Shown here: positions 60,860-64,000 of the stretch, piece by piece | Layout of the letters: each line of letters starts with the position of its first letter | Numbering within the stretch: position 1 is the stretch's first letter | Assembly: GCA_003254885.1 (NCBI GenBank) | Contig: QANT01001460.1 | Span: forward strand, 1-64,000 | Direction: 5' to 3' | Origin: Purshia tridentata | Taxonomy: Eukaryota; Streptophyta; Magnoliopsida; Rosales; Rosaceae | DNA: 64,000 nucleotides | Position numbers and translations under genes: made by a program | The notes under the pieces: model-generated | The model's input: the letters and a program-made list of their open reading frames with translations, nothing else | Told to the model about the DNA's origin: nothing | Databases searched by the model: none

Positions 60860-63806
60860 TCAATCAACTGGACCGCTAGAGGATAAGGTTATTTCCGATC
60901 TTCGACGGCGCCAGGCCAATAGTGTGGAAGAACCTGCCAAATGCTCCACCCGCTCCACTATGGCCGACTTTGGAGCCGTTGAGTTGTATTTGAGCTTGCT
61001 GAAATGCCACCAAAGTTTTGAGACTAAAATCTCCAAGTCATTAGCCGTGAGAGCAAAGGCTTCAACTTTTGTGAGGGACTTAACAGATCTTGTTGAGACC
61101 GGTAAGGCAAAAAATGAGGAAAATGTTGATGCCCAAGTTATAAGTTCTTCTCCGTAGAAATCACCTTTTTTAAGAGGAATGGTGTTTGAATAGTAACCCT
61201 CACTACTAGTTGTTGGAGCATCGATATTAGCAAGTCTGTAGCTCAATAGATGGCCTTGCGTGATGAACAGCATTTTCACGAGTGGCTCCCCTTCTTGAAT
61301 TATATAGGTATCCTCAGTATAGCTTACTGGTTTAAGACGATTACAGATTGCTTTCAACACTGGTTCATCCATAATTCCCAGAACCGGTACCTGATTAGTT
61401 TAGATATTATTAATTAAGAAAGTATATAGAGTTTACACCCCCGACCCACCCACACACACCACCCCCCCCAACCCCCCAAACAAAAAAAAATGGAGTTACT
61501 TGGGTAATGAAGTTTGAGGACTTGCTCGTACTGAGATTCTGTGTGAACCACTAATTCTTTGACAACTTTTTAAAATAGAAACACACAAAAGGCTACCTAC
61601 TAATTAAAGTGAGATGGGTCTAAAAGCATCTAACTCACAGGTATTCTTCGGAGGATAAAGAGAGAGGAACTTACTGTCATCAGCATAGGCAAGCAGAGAT
61701 GATGCTTGATAAATAGTTTTTGATTCAAAGGAAGGATAGATACGATACTCCCCACGTTGACATCTTTGTCGTTTTCAAGTTTGTGTACATATTTCATGAT
61801 CACCGTCTTCATATTCCTAGGGATGTCATTTGCAGATAGCCATATTTGTACCTCTAGAACTTTAATTTTCATCTGCCGTATATTTTTCACCTTTGCTGAT
61901 CTGCTATTTACCAACTGCATACATATCTATTCCACAGAAAGTATGTTAATTAGTTCACTAAACCCTGAAATCGGGAATTGTAATTTGAAGAAGATTTGAG
62001 TTAAATACTAACTGGAATATTTTCTTCATCAAAATAGTGGGTACATACACTGGTTGACAATTTTTTTCTTTTCTCTTTTTTTTTTTCAAAAAAAAAAAAA
62101 TTAAAAACTAAGCAAATGAAGCACAATTAATTTGGGACCAAAAATCTCGTATGAGGCAGAAATTTTTTTGCCTCCTTTCTATTGATGAATATGCCGCTTA
62201 ATGCATGGATCGCAAGACTGGTCTACGAATCGCTCTGTAGTTTTTTTTTTTCTTTATTCTAGTTTAATATATGTCTATGACTGTCATTCTATTCTTACTT
62301 CTTTGTCTTATTTTTCCAATTATAAATTTATTCTTTTTATAAAATGACATCTAATGGCCTAGTAAAAAGAAACAACAAGAATAATCTTAATTTACCCATC
62401 CACCTCTTTACACCTATCTAAACTCAATAAACCATAAAATTATTTTCTCTACATCTTTCATATCGTGGAATATCAAACGGACTGCACTATTAGTACAAAT
62501 ATCAAATCCTCCAAAAGTTGGTAACTGCTTCTCAAATGCGCTAATTCTATCCTCTGTTTAGGGCATTAAAGATGATGAAATTATTTGAGGGTACCATCTT
62601 TATGCTTCTGTAATTAAACAAATTAATATAACTACCATAGTTAGAGGCTACCTGTGAAATGCATATACATGTATACATATGTAATCAATGAAGCATGCCT
62701 TGAAAACAAAACCTTTTGCATCCACTCATGTTCTGTTGGACAGAGTATACAAATAACTGCATGCAGCTTCTCCCTTTGACATGCAGTAGAAGAAAGGAGT
62801 CCTATATATATTCATCCTATAATTTATTCCTAAACTCTAAATAAAATAAAATCAATACTTAATTTCTAAATTAAATATAATGTAGATTAATGATACCTAT
62901 GGATATATGAGAAATAACCAAAAACTTAACCATACCCTAGTTTTGGTGAGAAACTAGACTAGGGTTTAAGGAAAAGGAAGATGGGTGGGTAAATGATAGT
63001 TTTAAAGGCGAGAATATGAGAATATATAGTGCTTACAAGGTAGGTGATTAAGTTAGTATATTAAAGGGTATTATAGAAATACTCTGGGGATGAGAAGACT
63101 GTCTTTATATATTTCAAAATTCAATTGGGAATGAAAAAATAGGGTGGGTGGGGAGATAGGACAAGGAGGTGAGAATATTAGCCCTCGTCTTGTGAATGCT
63201 AACAATATAAAACACGGGGGGAAAAATGTACGTGATTTTAAGTCAAAACATATGGACCAAAAATTCTAATCAACCCCACATATATCAAGATTCAAGTAGA
63301 AAGTAAAGGAAAAAACAAAGAAGAAGATCAACTATAGCTATAGCTACACTACAAATATAGTTGTCAAGAGCTGATCGGTGATCTAAAATCTATTGAGGTG
63401 AGCACACGTCTGACACACGCGAAAAATGTGTTTGTTGTTACATTATTTAGTTGTCCCTATTATTTTGAGTAACAAATAAAACTTACATCCAAGGGTTATT
63501 ATACTTATCTATTTATTAGATCATAATAAACGTTTTAATGGTTTTTTATTTGTCTAATGTTTTGCAGAGGCAATTCTTGTATAGAAACTTAGAAAATAGA
63601 AGGCTCCAATGACCAAATTATAATACAATGTGAGTTCCACAAACCATATTTCATTATGTCTAAAATTATAAAATAAAAACTCAGCACCAACCTTCAAATT
63701 TGCCGTGAGATATATTATGAATACTATCAAGCCACTTATAGCAATGAAAACCGCAAAGATGTTTTCCCATGTATAGATGCTGGTCTCCATGTTTTGTCCA
63801 AGAGAA
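60860..63806 (-). CDS. Cyclic-nucleotide-gated channel (CNGC), C-terminal part
   Basis: Partial gene; the N-terminal half lies beyond the right edge. Three exons in view, minus strand: 63692-63806, 61675-61926, 60860-61390, joined in frame, ending with TGA. Exon order: SLGQN-ETS-YTWEN then the S6 membrane helix (IFAVFIAISGLIVFIIYL), C-linker (VEQ-like QIWLSANDIPRNMK, then LPLNQKLFIKHHLCLPML), and the cyclic-nucleotide-binding domain (YTEDTYIIQEGEP, a phosphate-binding cassette with GDFYGEELITWA, and VEAFALTANDLEIL). The expected calmodulin-binding IQ region is weak: TLLAWRRRRSE replaces the usual IQAAWRRY. The tail after it is short. Plasma-membrane Ca2+/K+ channel by family. The intron between the first two exons is 1.77 kb. 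Confidence 0.9.
62985..63200. repeat. Dispersed repeat, copy 2, in CNGC intron
   Basis: Shares TAGTATATTAAAGGGTATTATA and GAGAATATTAGC blocks with 281-545. The family is likely a short non-autonomous element; boundaries are approximate. Confidence 0.3.
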
Positions 63807-64000
63807 CTGCACAAAAGAAATGAAAGCAATATATAAAAGTAACTAATTAAAACTATATGTGCAATATCTGAAGTAACTAATTAATTCTATGTGCTCAAAG
63901 TAATTATAAGAAAATTTATCGGACAAAAAGAAAATGTAGAAAAACTAAGCATTAGTTGAAGAAAACATAACATAGGCCTAAAAAAAACCAGATATATAGA

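Noticed and set aside
1-64000. Search for CRISPR arrays, bacterial operons, riboswitches or other prokaryotic systems
   Set aside because: None seen. Repeats are tandem duplications, microsatellites or transposon ends, and all genes are intron-containing plant genes.

Overview
This is nuclear DNA of a flowering plant. Every protein gene is split by short GT-AG introns, the spacers are AT-rich, and all eight genes belong to plant or pan-eukaryotic families with plant-type features. The MITE, hAT and TRIM content and the gene order point to a core eudicot, probably a rosid. Rosaceae is possible, but I cannot fix it from sequence alone.

Layout: (1) 1584-6969 (+) SWI3D, a SWI/SNF chromatin-remodelling subunit. 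(2) 7917-11662 (-) a Rab7/RABG3 small GTPase. (3) 14497-18643 (+) a PERK receptor-like kinase with a miniature LTR element in intron 1. (4) 20680-26798 (-) coatomer gamma subunit. (5) 28774-33734 (-) AGB1, the heterotrimeric G-protein beta subunit, with nested MITEs in intron 2. (6) 33735-39494, a gene-poor stretch with a minisatellite, tRNA-Glu(UUC), a duplicated half-tRNA segment and an hAT-like element. (7) 39495-43163 (-) a GH17 beta-1,3-glucanase with a CBM43/X8 domain. (8) 43164-48794, a repeat-rich spacer with a 1.2 kb tandem duplication, one copy of which carries an hAT-like insertion. (9) 48795-52675 (-) CAP1, the cyclase-associated actin regulator. (10) 52676-60859, a gene-poor spacer with an inverted duplication and foldback elements. 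(11) 60860-63806 (-) the C-terminal half of a cyclic-nucleotide-gated channel that runs off the right edge.

For seven genes I traced all coding exons; frames are continuous across every junction and lengths match the families: SWI3D 1013 aa, Rab7 206, PERK 722, gamma-COP 886, AGB1 377, GH17 459, CAP1 471. As I recall the Arabidopsis map, the order SWI3D - PERK5 - gamma-COP - AGB1 - GH17 - CAP1 matches AT4G34430 to AT4G34490, so this is a conserved block into which Rab7 is an extra or differently retained gene. The genes do not form an operon-like pathway.

I found no clear sign of a new biological system. The most unusual content is structural: MITE within MITE with a clean 9-bp target duplication, an hAT-like insertion whose empty site survives in the sister copy of a tandem duplication, a half-tRNA duplicated beside an hAT-like insertion, an inverted duplication able to form a long hairpin transcript, and an apparent assembly scar at an N.
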